Source: Polaromonas sp. (lineage in GTDB: Bacteria > Pseudomonadota > Gammaproteobacteria > Burkholderiales > Burkholderiaceae_C). Taken from it: 34,199 bases of DNA. Positions 1-8,419 of the stretch are shown in pieces; within the stretch, counting starts at the first letter, position 1, and every line of letters begins with the position of its first letter. The stretch is from NCBI GenBank assembly GCA_030650875.1, contig JAUSDK010000104.1, forward strand, positions 1 through 34,199, read 5' to 3'. Under the pieces are notes generated by a model, which was not told the origin of the DNA, made no database searches, and worked only from the letters and a program-made list of their open reading frames with translations. The position numbers and the translations under genes are program-made.

Positions 1-1503
1 GGCGTCATGCTGGCCAGTGCGCTGGCCATTGCGCTGGTGTTTCCGACCATGAAGCAGGAACTCTCGCCGATGGAAGACCGCGGCGTGATCCTGGCCACCG
101 TCAACGCGCCGGACGGCGCCACGCTGGACTACACCAACCGCTATGCGCAGGCGCTCGAGAAAATGGGCGAGCCGTTCAAGGAGTTTGACCGGATTTTTGC
201 CAACGTCGGCAACCCGACCGTGGCGCAGGCCAGCGTGGTCTACCGCACCGTGGACTGGGATGAGCGCAAGCGCTCCACCATGGACTTGGCGCGTGAATTG
301 CAACCCAAGTTCAACGCGCTGCCGGGCGTGACGGCGTTTTCCATCACCCCGCCGTCACTGGGTCAGGGCTTTCGGGAACGGCCGCTTAATTTTGTGATCC
401 AGACCTCGGAAAGTTACCAAAACCTCGATGCTGTCGTGGAAAAAATGCTGGCAGAGATTGCCAAAAATCCAGGCATTGTCTCGCCCAATGTGGATTTGCG
501 CCTGAACAAGCCCGAGTTGCGCATTGAAGTGGCGCGCGACCGGGCTGCGGACCTGGGCATCAGTGTGGACGCCGTGGCCAAGGCCGTCGAAACCCTGCTC
601 GGTGGCCGCAACGTCACCCGCTACAAGCGCGATGCCGACCAGTACGACGTGATTGTCCAGCTTGAGGCTGGCAGTCGCAGCACCCCTGAAGCCATTGAGC
701 GCATTTACGTGCGGGGCCGCAATGACGCGATGATCCCGCTTTCCAGCCTGGTCAAGGTCAGCGAAAGCGTGTCGCCGCGCGAGCTGAACCACTTCGGACA
801 GCGGCGGTCGGTGTCCATCACCGCCAGCCTGGCGGGCGACTATTCGCTGGGCGAGGCGCTCAGCTTCATGGACCAGACGGCGGCCAAAGTACTCAAGACC
901 GGCTACAGCACCGACTTGAACGGCACGTCACGCGAGTTCAGGAATTCACAGGGCGCGCTGGTCATTGTGTTTGCGCTGGCACTGCTCTTTATTTTCCTGG
1001 TGCTGGCCGCGCAGTTTGAAAGCTTTATTGATCCGCTCGTCATCATGCTGTCGGTGCCGTTGTCCATGATCGGCGCGCTGCTGGCGCTCAAGTGGAGCGG
1101 CGGCTCGCTCAACGTCTACTCGCAGATCGGTCTGATCACGCTGGTGGGCCTGATCACCAAGCACGGCATCCTGATTGTGGAGTTCACCAACCAGTTGCGC
1201 GGACAGGGCATGGAAATGATTGACGCGCTGGTCAAGGCGTCTTCCCAGCGCCTGCGCCCCATCATGATGACGACCGGCGCCATGGTGCTGGGCGCCTTGC
1301 CGCTGGCGCTGGCCACGGGGGCCGGGGCTGAAAGCCGCATGCAGATTGGCTGGGTGATCGTGGGCGGCATGTCGCTGGGCACCTTGCTCACCGTGTTTGT
1401 GGTGCCGACCATGTACGCGCTGTTTGCCCGGAAAAAAGTGCCGGGCGCCAGCAAGGCCCTGGCCAAAGAACAGCCGGACCACCCCGTCGAGCAGCCCGCC
1501 TAG
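1..1503 (+). CDS. RND-family efflux permease, C-terminal part (5' end outside window)
   Basis: The frame is open from the first base and ends with TAG at 1501-1503, so about 500 codons of a roughly 1,000-residue inner-membrane pump are present. The visible part matches the second half of HAE1-type (AcrB/MexF-like) permeases. A periplasmic porter region (LSPMEDRG, then a long non-membrane stretch) is followed by a run of hydrophobic helices from about base 955. One helix carries TKHGILIVEF, which aligns with the AcrB segment around Lys940, a proton-relay residue; the Lys codon is at 1159-1161. Such pumps use the proton gradient to export drugs, solvents or dyes together with a periplasmic adaptor and an outer-membrane channel. 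Those partner genes would lie upstream and are not seen. The ATG at base 7 is internal, not a start. The substrate cannot be inferred. The gene converges on moeA with a 29-nt gap. Confidence 0.9.
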   Translation, partial: GVMLASALAIALVFPTMKQELSPMEDRGVILATVNAPDGATLDYTNRYAQALEKMGEPFKEFDRIFANVGNPTVAQASVVYRTVDWDERKRSTMDLARELQPKFNALPGVTAFSITPPSLGQGFRERPLNFVIQTSESYQNLDAVVEKMLAEIAKNPGIVSPNVDLRLNKPELRIEVARDRAADLGISVDAVAKAVETLLGGRNVTRYKRDADQYDVIVQLEAGSRSTPEAIERIYVRGRNDAMIPLSSLVKVSESVSPRELNHFGQRRSVSITASLAGDYSLGEALSFMDQTAAKVLKTGYSTDLNGTSREFRNSQGALVIVFALALLFIFLVLAAQFESFIDPLVIMLSVPLSMIGALLALKWSGGSLNVYSQIGLITLVGLITKHGILIVEFTNQLRGQGMEMIDALVKASSQRLRPIMMTTGAMVLGALPLALATGAGAESRMQIGWVIVGGMSLGTLLTVFVVPTMYALFARKKVPGASKALAKEQPDHPVEQPA

Positions 1504-1532
1504 GCGGGGCGGCGCTGAACCGGCGATCCTGT

Positions 1533-2888
1533 TTAGATCGCGCCGGCAAACATCATGACATCCACCTCATCGCCCACGGCCACATTGCCCTGGCCGTGGT
1601 GCAGCATGATCAGCCCGTTGGCTTCGGCCATGGAGCGCAGCACGCCCGAACCCTGGCTGCCGGTGGTTTTCACATGCAGCGCGCCATCGGGCGCGGTGGA
1701 CACCCAGCCGCGCTGGTATTCGGTGCGGCCCGGTTTTTTCCGAATCGCTTCGGTGCTGCGGGCTTTGAGCAGTGGCGGCTGCGCCTCGGTGCTGCCCATC
1801 ATCTGCAGCAGCGCCGGGCGTACAAAGGCTAGAAACGTCACCATCACCGCCACCGGGTTGCCGGGCAGGCCAAATAGCACCGCGCCTTCTGGATTGCTAT
1901 TGTTTAAATAGCTTCCTGCCTCGGCCAGAATTGGGTTAGTGGCTGGTTTTGTTGGAAATATACGGCCCACCGCCATGGGCCGTCCGGGCCGCATCGCAAT
2001 GCGCCAGAACGCCACATCGCCCAATTTTTTCATCATGGCCTTGGTGTAGTCGGCTTCGCCCACGCTGACGCCGCCCGAGGTGATGATGGCGTCGGCCTGC
2101 GTGGCGGCCTCGGTAAACGCCGCCTCCAGCAGCGCCGGGTCGTCGCGCACTACGCCCATGTCTATCATCTGGCAGCCCAGGCGGCTGAGCATGCCAAACA
2201 CGGTGTAGCGGTTGCTGTCGTACACGGCGCCTTCGCGCGGCACCTCGCCCAGCGACAAAATTTCGTCGCCGGTTGAAAAGTAGGCGACCCGCAGCGGCCG
2301 CCAGGTTGTCAGCGTTTTAAGACCCAAAGATGCTGCCAGCCCAATACGCGCAGGTGTTAGCAGCTCGCCTTTTTGTAGCGCTGGCTTGCCCTGCATCAGG
2401 TCCTCGCCGCGCAGCCGGCGGTTGTCGCCCGCGCGCAGCAAGGCCGGCGCAATGGTGATGTGCGCCACGTCGCCGGCCTGGCTCAGCGTGACGAACTCCT
2501 GCGGCACCACGGTGTCCAGGCCCTGCGGCATGATGGCGCCCGTCATGATCTTGACGCACTCGCCGGCTTTGACGGGGCCGCCCTTGCCTTGCCAGGCCTT
2601 GCCCGCCAGCGCCGTGCCCATGACCTGCAGCACCAGCGGCGCATCGGTTTGCAACTGGCCGCCGTCAAAGGCGTAGCCGTCCATGGCCGAGTTGTCATGC
2701 GGCGGCACGTCAAACGGCGGCATCACGTCGGTGGCCAGCACCCGGCCCAGCGCCTCAAACAAGGGCAGTTCCAGCACGTCCCGGACCGGTGTGACCAGTT
2801 TGGACAGGAAATCCAGCACCTGTTGCGCGGACAGGGCTTGCGGGTCGTAGCCCTGCAACTCGGCGGCAATTTGGTCTAGTGTTTTCAC
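1533..2888 (-). CDS. moeA: Molybdopterin molybdenumtransferase MoeA
   Basis: This 451-residue protein inserts molybdate into adenylylated molybdopterin, the last common step of Moco synthesis in the cytoplasm. Visible family motifs in order are [61 protein letters not shown] and [11 protein letters not shown]. The start is GTG at 2888; its bases overlap the mobA stop as GTGA, so the two genes are probably translationally coupled. Last gene of moaA-mobA-moeA. Odd feature: between GRPMAVGRI and LFGLPGNP there are about 25 extra residues compared with E. coli MoeA as I remember it. That segment is AT-rich, unlike the rest of the gene, and contains a copy of the dispersed GCTAT-N7-ATAGC motif (1896-1912) in frame. 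The reading frame is intact, so the protein is probably functional. Confidence 0.93.
   Translation of the reverse strand: MKTLDQIAAELQGYDPQALSAQQVLDFLSKLVTPVRDVLELPLFEALGRVLATDVMPPFDVPPHDNSAMDGYAFDGGQLQTDAPLVLQVMGTALAGKAWQGKGGPVKAGECVKIMTGAIMPQGLDTVVPQEFVTLSQAGDVAHITIAPALLRAGDNRRLRGEDLMQGKPALQKGELLTPARIGLAASLGLKTLTTWRPLRVAYFSTGDEILSLGEVPREGAVYDSNRYTVFGMLSRLGCQMIDMGVVRDDPALLEAAFTEAATQADAIITSGGVSVGEADYTKAMMKKLGDVAFWRIAMRPGRPMAVGRIFPTKPATNPILAEAGSYLNNSNPEGAVLFGLPGNPVAVMVTFLAFVRPALLQMMGSTEAQPPLLKARSTEAIRKKPGRTEYQRGWVSTAPDGALHVKTTGSQGSGVLRSMAEANGLIMLHHGQGNVAVGDEVDVMMFAGAI
1896..1912. repeat. GCTAT-N7-ATAGC motif inside moeA
   Basis: GCTATTGTTTAAATAGC is a 5-bp inverted repeat around seven bases, sitting in an AT-rich patch (about 1890-1965) of an otherwise GC-rich gene. 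Identical geometry recurs at 7559, 18539 and 31412. It is translated in frame as part of an extra loop of MoeA. Confidence 0.75.
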
Positions 2889-3559
2889 GGCAGGCTGGCT
2901 TCTAGCTGGTGCAGTTCGGCCAGCGTGTTGGCATTGAAAAAGCCGCGTGGGTCGTCGCCGGGCGCATCGAACGGCACCACCACGGTCTTGTGCTGTGCCG
3001 TCCAGGCGTCAATCTTGCGGCCGCCACCCTGCGTAAAACGCAGCAGGCTTTCCAGCAGGCGGGTCGGCATCAGGCAAAACACCGGCTGCGGCCTGAGTTT
3101 CCCGTCTTCTTCGCGGGCGGCGGCCACGGCGATCTCGGCATCTTCCCGTGCCATGGCGTCGGCCATGCGCGCCACCAGGTCCAGCGGAAACAGCGGTGTG
3201 TCGCACGGCACCGTGAGCAGGTAGGGGGTTTCGCAGCGCTCCAGCCCGGTCAAAAAACCGGCGAGCGGCCCGGCGTATTCGCCCAGGCCGGTAGCGTCGG
3301 GCCAGACCGGCACGCCAAACGACTCGTAGGCGGCCAGGTTGCGGTTGGCATTGATCATGACCTCGCCGACCTGGGGCGACAGCCGCATCAAGGTATGCAG
3401 CGCCAGCGGCACGCCGTTGAAGTTTTGCATGCCCTTGTCGGCACCGCCCATGCGCGCGCCGCGCCCGCCGGCCAGAATCACGCCCGTGATCGCTTCAGTG
3501 TGCAGCGGCGCTTCCATATTCATGTCGTTCATTTCGTTCAAATCGTTCAAATCGTTCAA
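2885..3559 (-). CDS. mobA: Molybdenum cofactor guanylyltransferase MobA
   Basis: MobA transfers GMP from GTP to Mo-molybdopterin, giving the guanine dinucleotide cofactor used by DMSO-reductase-family enzymes. The nucleotide-binding signature [15 protein letters not shown] is present near residues 29-43, and PCDTPLFP supplies the metal-binding Asp near residue 120. The best start is TTG at 3559, five bases after a strong GGAGG at 3565-3569. Later in-frame ATGs at 3532, 3523 and 3517 are possible but lie far from that site. The first codons form a 9-base tandem repeat (ATTTGAACG units) coding for repeated Asn-Asp-Leu. An ATG overlapping the moaA stop opens only a two-codon frame. The gene lies between moaA and moeA in one operon. 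Confidence 0.9.
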   Translation of the reverse strand: MNDLNDLNEMNDMNMEAPLHTEAITGVILAGGRGARMGGADKGMQNFNGVPLALHTLMRLSPQVGEVMINANRNLAAYESFGVPVWPDATGLGEYAGPLAGFLTGLERCETPYLLTVPCDTPLFPLDLVARMADAMAREDAEIAVAAAREEDGKLRPQPVFCLMPTRLLESLLRFTQGGGRKIDAWTAQHKTVVVPFDAPGDDPRGFFNANTLAELHQLEASLP

Positions 3560-3563
3560 ATCA
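3532..3563 (-). repeat. 9-base tandem repeat at the mobA start
   Basis: Reading on the minus strand, the unit ATTTGAACG occurs three times in a row, followed by a degenerate unit AAATGAACG. It covers the TTG start codon and separates the Shine-Dalgarno sequence from the first ATG. The unit is a multiple of three, so copy-number change would keep the frame. Confidence 0.75.
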
Positions 3564-4694
3564 TCCTCCGATGTAGCTCATCTCAACGCGCTTGGCGGCG
3601 CCGTCTGCCGCACTGGTATCTGCGGGCAGGGCAGCGCGCAGCGCCGAATAGCGGTCTGTGCGCGCCTGCCAGATCGGGCCCACGGCTGCCGCGATCTGCT
3701 CGTCGGCGTAGTTGCCGCGCAGCAGGGCGCGCAAATCATGGCCCTGGCTGGCAAACAGGCACAAAAACAGCTTGCCTTCGGTCGACAGGCGGGCGCGGTT
3801 GCAGTCGCCGCAAAAAGCCTGCGTCACGCTGCTGATCACGCCAATTTCACCGGCGCCGTCGGCATAGCGCCAGCGCTCGGCGGTTTCGCCGGTGTAGTTC
3901 GGGTCAATCGCGGTCAGGGGGAACTCGGCGTTCAGGCGCTCAATGACCTGCGCGGACGGCAGTACCTCGTCCATGCGCCAGCCGTTGCTCGCGCCCACGT
4001 CCATGTATTCAATAAAGCGCAGCACCGCGCCCGAATGGCGAAAGTGCCGCGCCATAGGCACAATTTCAGCGTCGTTGGTGCCGCGCTTGACTACCATGTT
4101 GATCTTGAGCGGTGCCAGGCCCACTTTTTGCGCCACTTCAATGCCCTTGAGCACATCGGCCACCGGAAAATCCACATCGTTCATGCGCCGAAACACCGCG
4201 TCGTCCAGCCCGTCCAGGCTCACGGTCACGCGCTGCAGCCCGGCGTCTTTCAGCGACTGCGCCTTTTTGGCCAGCAGCGACGCATTGGTGGTCAGCGTGA
4301 TGTCCAGCGGCTTGCCGCCCGGCGTTTGCAGCTTGGCCAGCATCTCGATCAGCACTTCCAGGTGCTTGCGCAGCAGGGGTTCGCCCCCGGTCAGCCGGAT
4401 TTTCTCGACGCCGTGCGCGACAAAAATCCTGGCCAGGCGCGTGATTTCCTCAAAGCTCAGCAGCGAGCTTTGCGGCAAAAAAGCATAGTTTTTGTCAAAC
4501 ACCTCGCTCGGCATGCAGTAGTTGCATCGAAAGTTGCAGCGGTCGGTGACGCTGATGCGCAGGTCGCGCAGCGGCCGGCCCAGCGTGTCGCTGAGCAGGC
4601 CGGAGGGCGCCAGCAACCGGGCCGGAATGGCCGGCACGCGGCTGGCGTAGCGAATGTCTGCCAGCGGGATTACTTTGTGTGGTTTGTCTGTCAT
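3561..4694 (-). CDS. moaA: GTP 3',8-cyclase MoaA (radical SAM)
   Basis: MoaA catalyses the first step of molybdopterin synthesis, converting GTP to 3',8-cyclo-7,8-dihydro-GTP with MoaC downstream. From ATG at 4694 the protein has 378 residues. The radical-SAM cluster motif CxxxCxxC is at Cys53, Cys57 and Cys60, LTGGEPLL follows, and a second cluster motif [10 protein letters not shown] lies near the C terminus. The chain ends in Gly-Gly, as required in MoaA proteins. The frame extends further upstream, but ATG 4694 is preceded by AAGGA at good distance and gives the usual length. moaC, moaD, moaE and mog are not in this window. The stop codon touches the mobA translation-initiation region. 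Confidence 0.95.
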   Translation of the reverse strand: MTDKPHKVIPLADIRYASRVPAIPARLLAPSGLLSDTLGRPLRDLRISVTDRCNFRCNYCMPSEVFDKNYAFLPQSSLLSFEEITRLARIFVAHGVEKIRLTGGEPLLRKHLEVLIEMLAKLQTPGGKPLDITLTTNASLLAKKAQSLKDAGLQRVTVSLDGLDDAVFRRMNDVDFPVADVLKGIEVAQKVGLAPLKINMVVKRGTNDAEIVPMARHFRHSGAVLRFIEYMDVGASNGWRMDEVLPSAQVIERLNAEFPLTAIDPNYTGETAERWRYADGAGEIGVISSVTQAFCGDCNRARLSTEGKLFLCLFASQGHDLRALLRGNYADEQIAAAVGPIWQARTDRYSALRAALPADTSAADGAAKRVEMSYIGG

Positions 4695-4803
4695 GGTGAA
4701 AATCCTTGGGGTGAATTTACTCCATTGGCCGTGCGCCGCATGGAGTGGGCCGCCTTGCCCCCAGCGGCTGCACGAGATGGCCGTTCTTGTTCTGGGCAGG
4801 CCC

Positions 4804-6237
4804 TCAGCCGTGCCGGATGGCAACGGTTTTCAGTGTCGTGAAGCCATGCAGCGCTTCAAACCCCTTTTCACGCCCGTAGCCCGAGGACTTCACGCCGCCA
4901 AACGGCAGCTCCACGCCGCCCCCTGCGCCGTAATTGTTGATGAATACCTGGCCGCTTTTCACGCGCTTGGCCATGCGGAACTGGCGCGCGCCGTCTGCGG
5001 TCCAGACGCCGGCCACCAGCCCGAAGCGGGTGGCATTGGCCAGTTCCACCGCGTGGTCTTCGTCGGTAAAGGGCATGGCGCACAGCACCGGGCCAAACAC
5101 CTCTTCCTGGGCCAGGCGGTGCATCACCGGCACGTCGCGCAGCAGGGTGGGTGCCTGGTAAAAGCCGGTTTCGGGTGCTTCGTCCACGATCTGGCCCTGC
5201 GCCACCATGGGAATGCCCGCGACCTGCGCATCGCTTAAAAAGTCCCACACGCGCTGCTGCTGGCTTTGCCGGATCAGCGGGCCCACGTCCAGGTCCATGG
5301 CGGCGGGGCCGACCCGCAGGGCTTCAAAGGCCTGGCCCAGCTGCTCCAGCAGCGGCTCGTAAATGGCTTGCTGCACCAGCAGGCGCGAGCCGGCCGAACA
5401 GGTTTGCCCGGCGTTTTGCACAATCGCGTTGACGATGGCGGGGATCACCGTGTCCGGGTCGGCATCGGCAAACACAATCTGCGGGCTTTTGCCGCCCAGC
5501 TCAAGTGTGACCGGGCAATGGCGCTCGGCCGCAACCTGCTGGATCAGCGTGCCAATGCTCGGGCTGCCGGTAAAGCTGATGTGGTCAATGCCGGGGTGGC
5601 GCGCCAGCGCGTCGCCCACTTCATGGCCGTAGCCGGTCACGATGTTGATGGCGCCGGCCGGAAAGCCGGCTTCGGCGGCCAGCTGGGCCACGCGGATCAG
5701 CGACAGGCAGGCGTCTTCGCTGGGCTTGACCACGCAGACATTGCCCGCCGCCAGCGCGCCGCCCACGCTGCGGCCAAAAATCTGCATCGGGTAGTTCCAC
5801 GGAATGACGTGGCCGGTCACGCCGTGCGGCTCGCGCCAGGTCATCACGCTGTAGCCGTCCAGGTAGGGAATGGTCTCGCCGTGCAGCTTGTCACAGGCGC
5901 CCGCGTAAAACTCGAAGTAGCGGGCCAGCGCCAGCGCGTCGGCTCGGGCTTGCTGGGTGGGTTTGCCGCAGTCGCGCTGCTCTATCAGCGCCAGTTCTTC
6001 CGCGTGCTCGGCCACCTTGCTTGACAAGCGCATCAGCAGCCGGCCGCGCTCGGCCGCGCTGAGCCGGCTCCAGACCCGGTCCAGGCAGCCGCGGGCGCTG
6101 CCGACCGCTACATCGATGTCGTACGCGTTGCCGCGCTGGATTTCGTCAAAGACCTGGCCGTCTGAAGGATCGATGACGGGGATGGTTTTGCCGGACGAGG
6201 AGGGCACCGAGGTGTTGGCGATGTAATTGAGTTGCAT
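4804..6237 (-). CDS. NAD(P)+-dependent aldehyde dehydrogenase
   Basis: A full-length (477-residue) member of the aldehyde dehydrogenase superfamily. The oxyanion Asn is at 148 (PWNYP), the cofactor-binding Lys at 171 (VVKPSE), the glycine motif FTGS at 222-225, the general base Glu at 246 (LELGGKSP) and the nucleophile Cys at 280 (GQTCSAG). No signal peptide, so it is cytoplasmic. Its closest look is to betaine- or semialdehyde-type enzymes, but the substrate cannot be read from sequence. The gene is co-directional with the upstream sugar-acid genes, so oxidation of an aldehyde from that pathway (for example glycolaldehyde or a ketoglutarate semialdehyde) is a reasonable inference. A gap of about 400 bases with a gene relic separates it from the receptor gene, so it may have its own promoter. 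Confidence 0.9.
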   Translation of the reverse strand: MQLNYIANTSVPSSSGKTIPVIDPSDGQVFDEIQRGNAYDIDVAVGSARGCLDRVWSRLSAAERGRLLMRLSSKVAEHAEELALIEQRDCGKPTQQARADALALARYFEFYAGACDKLHGETIPYLDGYSVMTWREPHGVTGHVIPWNYPMQIFGRSVGGALAAGNVCVVKPSEDACLSLIRVAQLAAEAGFPAGAINIVTGYGHEVGDALARHPGIDHISFTGSPSIGTLIQQVAAERHCPVTLELGGKSPQIVFADADPDTVIPAIVNAIVQNAGQTCSAGSRLLVQQAIYEPLLEQLGQAFEALRVGPAAMDLDVGPLIRQSQQQRVWDFLSDAQVAGIPMVAQGQIVDEAPETGFYQAPTLLRDVPVMHRLAQEEVFGPVLCAMPFTDEDHAVELANATRFGLVAGVWTADGARQFRMAKRVKSGQVFINNYGAGGGVELPFGGVKSSGYGREKGFEALHGFTTLKTVAIRHG

Positions 6238-6633
6238 AGGCCTGATTTTGCGTGAAAGCGGGGCCTTGAGCTGCGCTGCCGGGTAAAGCCGCAGGGAACG
6301 CTTCCGATTGAGACCCGCTGTCTGGCGCTGTCCCGCATGTTGGGATTGGAACAGGGCCTGTGGGGATCTCCTGCTTGATGTCCGGGCGCTCCTGACTCAA
6401 GATGAACGCGCTGTCCACACAGTCGCCAGGGTAGTCATGCTCTTTTTTAACCACGGAATACAGCCTCACCGATGTACATCGGAGAACCACTCATCAACCC
6501 GCCGGCCGAGCGGCTGCGCCTGTCTGCCCAACTGGGCGTGGAACGGATGGTCATTGACAACCGGGGCACCGACCCGGTCAAGCCCGGCGGTGCGTGGGAC
6601 GTGAACAAGCGGTGCGGCTAGCCACCCTGCGCT
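6238..6633. other. Gap between aldehyde dehydrogenase and Bug receptor genes
   Basis: This 396-base stretch holds no intact gene of normal size. Its right half contains a 49-codon fragment resembling the N terminus of mannonate dehydratases (6472-6621, plus strand). The left half (6238-6470) has open frames on both strands, but none that I recognise. A short AT-rich run (TCTTTTTTAA near 6441-6450) is the only compositional break. A promoter for the aldehyde dehydrogenase probably lies near 6240-6330, but no clear -35/-10 pair is visible. Confidence 0.6.
6472..6621 (+). pseudogene. N-terminal remnant resembling mannonate dehydratase (UxuA-like)
   Basis: The 49-codon frame from ATG 6472 to TAG 6619-6621 begins MYIGEPLINPPAERLRLSAQ and continues with LGVERMVIDNRG and GAWDVNK. 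This pattern matches my memory of the start of mannonate dehydratase-type TIM-barrel enzymes, where such residues form the first strand and helix. Everything after about residue 45 of a normal protein of 350-400 residues is missing, and the frame stops 12 bases before the convergent receptor gene ends. It therefore looks like a deletion relic. It is on the opposite strand to the sugar-acid genes but fits their theme. The family assignment is from pattern memory only. Confidence 0.5.
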
Positions 6634-7617
6634 TTATTGCGACTTGATGCCGGCCGTCTTGATGACCCTGGTCCAGCGCGCTTCTTCGCTCTTGATAAAG
6701 GCGGCATAGGGCTTGGCGCCTTGCTGCGGCACCACAAAGCCCTGCGACTCCAGGCGCTGCGTCACCGCGGGCGAGGTCATGACCTGGACCATGGCGGCCT
6801 CGAGTTTGTCGATGATGGGCTGGGGCGTGCCCCTGGGCGCCGACATGCCGGACCAGGACAGCGCTTCAAAGCCCTTGTAGCCGGACTCGGCTACGGTCGG
6901 AACGTCGGGATAGAGCGGATTGCGCTGGGCGCTGGAGACCGCCAGCGGACGCAGCTTGCCCGCCTTGACATGCTGCAGCGCCACGTCCTGGTTGATGAAC
7001 ATCAGCTTGATCGTGCCGCCCAAAATGTCGGTCATCATCGGGCCGCCGCCGCGGTAGGGAATGCCCAGCATGAAGATGCCCGCGGTCTGCTTGAACTGCT
7101 CCATCGCCATGTGGCCAGACGCCGCCGGGGTGTAGCCATAATCGAGCTTGCCCGGGTTGGCCTTGGCATAGTCGACCAGGTCCTTTAGCGTCTTGAACGG
7201 CGTGCTCGGGTGAACTACCAGTACGTTGGGGCCGGAGTGGACCTGCGAGATGTGGATGAAGTCGGTGTTGGAGTTGTACTTGGGCAAGGGCTCCAGGCCG
7301 TGGGCCACGGCGCTTTGGCCGACGCCGGTCTGAATCAAGGTGTAGCCGTCGGGCGCGGCTTTGGCGCCCCGCTCGGTGCCGATCACGCCGCCGGCGCCGC
7401 CGATGTTTTCGACGATGAAGGGCTGCTTCAGGAGCTTGCCCAGTTCCTCGGCCAACAGGCGGCCCATGACGTCGCTGGTGCCGCCGGCCGGGAAGGGCAC
7501 GATGATCTTGACTGGCTTGCTCGGGTAGTCTGACTGGGCCAGGGCTGAACCGCTGGAGGCTATGAAACCAATAGCTGCACACGTAATGGTAGCGAGGGCT
7601 AGGCGTCTATTTGACAT
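6634..7617 (-). CDS. Bug/TctC-family periplasmic solute-binding protein
   Basis: A 327-residue extracytoplasmic receptor of the Bug (tripartite tricarboxylate transporter receptor) family. Residues 1-27 form a signal peptide (MSNRR, hydrophobic core, cleavage after GSALA), and mature protein starts QSDYPSKPVKIIVPFPAGG, the hallmark family segment. AGGTSDVMGR and the later PYRGGGPMMTDILGG also fit. Such receptors bind carboxylates or related small acids. No TctA/TctB membrane genes are here, which is common for this greatly expanded family in Burkholderiales. The start is well supported by AGGAGA upstream. It follows the dehydratase and RraA-like genes in the same direction (71-base gap), suggesting a sugar acid or its breakdown product as ligand. 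A repeat-motif copy lies in the signal-peptide codons (7559-7575). Confidence 0.9.
   Translation of the reverse strand: MSNRRLALATITCAAIGFIASSGSALAQSDYPSKPVKIIVPFPAGGTSDVMGRLLAEELGKLLKQPFIVENIGGAGGVIGTERGAKAAPDGYTLIQTGVGQSAVAHGLEPLPKYNSNTDFIHISQVHSGPNVLVVHPSTPFKTLKDLVDYAKANPGKLDYGYTPAASGHMAMEQFKQTAGIFMLGIPYRGGGPMMTDILGGTIKLMFINQDVALQHVKAGKLRPLAVSSAQRNPLYPDVPTVAESGYKGFEALSWSGMSAPRGTPQPIIDKLEAAMVQVMTSPAVTQRLESQGFVVPQQGAKPYAAFIKSEEARWTRVIKTAGIKSQ
7559..7575. repeat. GCTAT-N7-ATAGC motif inside the receptor signal-peptide codons
   Basis: GCTATGAAACCAATAGC on the plus strand, followed by TGCACACG, which resembles the flank TGCTTGCG of the copy at 18539 (read on its minus strand). It encodes part of the hydrophobic core of the signal peptide. 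Same 5-7-5 geometry as the copies at 1896, 18539 and 31412. Confidence 0.6.
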
Positions 7618-7688
7618 GAATTTATCTCCTGTTAATACGCGGTTGAAGCGTGGTTGAGCGGGGTGGAACTCGGGGGGTTCAGGGCGCT

Positions 7689-8405
7689 TCAGCGTCCTTT
7701 GGCTTGGCGCCAGGCGGCGAAGTCGTCCCTGGCCTGCTGCTGGGTCGGCGGGTAGAGGCCGATGATGGGCCGGCCCTTGAGGACTTCCTCGGTCACGAAG
7801 TCCTCGAACGCCGTCATCTCCACCGCCTCATCGGCAATCTCGTCGGCCATATGCGCCGGAATCACGAACACGCCTTCCTGGTCGCCGACGATCACGTCGC
7901 CCGGAAACACCGCCACATCGCCGCAGCCAATCGGCACGTTGATGTCCAGCGCTTGGTGCAGCGTCAGGTTGGTCGGGGCAGACGGGCGCTGGTGGTAGGT
8001 GGGGAAAGGTATGGCGGCCAGGTCGGGCGAATCGCGAAAACCGCCGTCGGTGACGATGCCGGCGGCGCCGCGCACCATCAGGCGTGAGATCAGGATGGAT
8101 CCGGCCGACGCGGCGCGCGCGTCCTTGCGGCTGTCGATCACCATGACGGCGCCTTCGGGGCATTGCTCGACGGCGACACGCTGCGGGTGCCTGGGGTCCT
8201 GGAACACGCTGATCGGGTTCAGGTCTTCGCGCGCCGGGATATAGCGCAGCGTGAAGGCCTCGCCGACCATGGTCGGCAGGCTGGGGTTGACCGGGTGCAC
8301 ATCCTGGATGAACTGGTTGCGCAGGCCGCGCTTGAACAGGGCGGTGCACAGCGTGGCGGTGCTGACGGTCTTGAGCTTGTCGCGGGTGGATGGGTTGAGT
8401 GCCAT
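7689..8405 (-). CDS. RraA-like family protein (possible class II aldolase)
   Basis: A 238-residue cytoplasmic protein of the RraA/HMG-CHA aldolase superfamily. The segment RGAAGIVTDGGFRDSPD carries the Arg-Asp pair that binds substrate and metal in the aldolase members. PIGCGDVAVFPGDVIVGDQEGVFVIP is the conserved C-terminal glycine/aspartate block. Many relatives are annotated as RNase E inhibitor RraA, but the position between a sugar-acid dehydratase and a solute receptor argues for catabolism. One caution: the acidic residue expected 21 positions before the Arg (D-x20-R-D in HMG/CHA aldolases) appears to be Ser here (SAGSILIS), so activity may differ. Start ATG 8405; the dehydratase ends 14 bases upstream, so the two are surely co-transcribed. 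Confidence 0.8.
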   Translation of the reverse strand: MALNPSTRDKLKTVSTATLCTALFKRGLRNQFIQDVHPVNPSLPTMVGEAFTLRYIPAREDLNPISVFQDPRHPQRVAVEQCPEGAVMVIDSRKDARAASAGSILISRLMVRGAAGIVTDGGFRDSPDLAAIPFPTYHQRPSAPTNLTLHQALDINVPIGCGDVAVFPGDVIVGDQEGVFVIPAHMADEIADEAVEMTAFEDFVTEEVLKGRPIIGLYPPTQQQARDDFAAWRQAKGR

Positions 8406-8419
8406 GGTGTCTTTCGTGC

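Noticed and set aside
1515-1547. Hairpin CCGGCGATC...GATCGCGCCGG at the RND/moeA convergent junction as terminator
   Set aside because: No T-run follows on either strand and it overlaps the moeA coding end; not enough to call.
4695-4803. Moco riboswitch upstream of moaA
   Set aside because: Only one weak stem (CTCCAT/ATGGAG) is visible in 109 bases; the multi-helix aptamer is not recognisable.
3339-4841. Long open frame of 500 codons on the plus strand opposite moaA and mobA
   Set aside because: It is antisense to well-supported moaA/mobA codons and has the His/Arg/Ala-rich composition of a GC-rich shadow frame; no domain is recognisable.
6238-6470. Minus-strand frame containing VVKKEHDYPGDCVDSAF as a gene fragment
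   Set aside because: It reads somewhat protein-like, but I recognise no family and the frame runs into the aldehyde dehydrogenase start; no support for a call.
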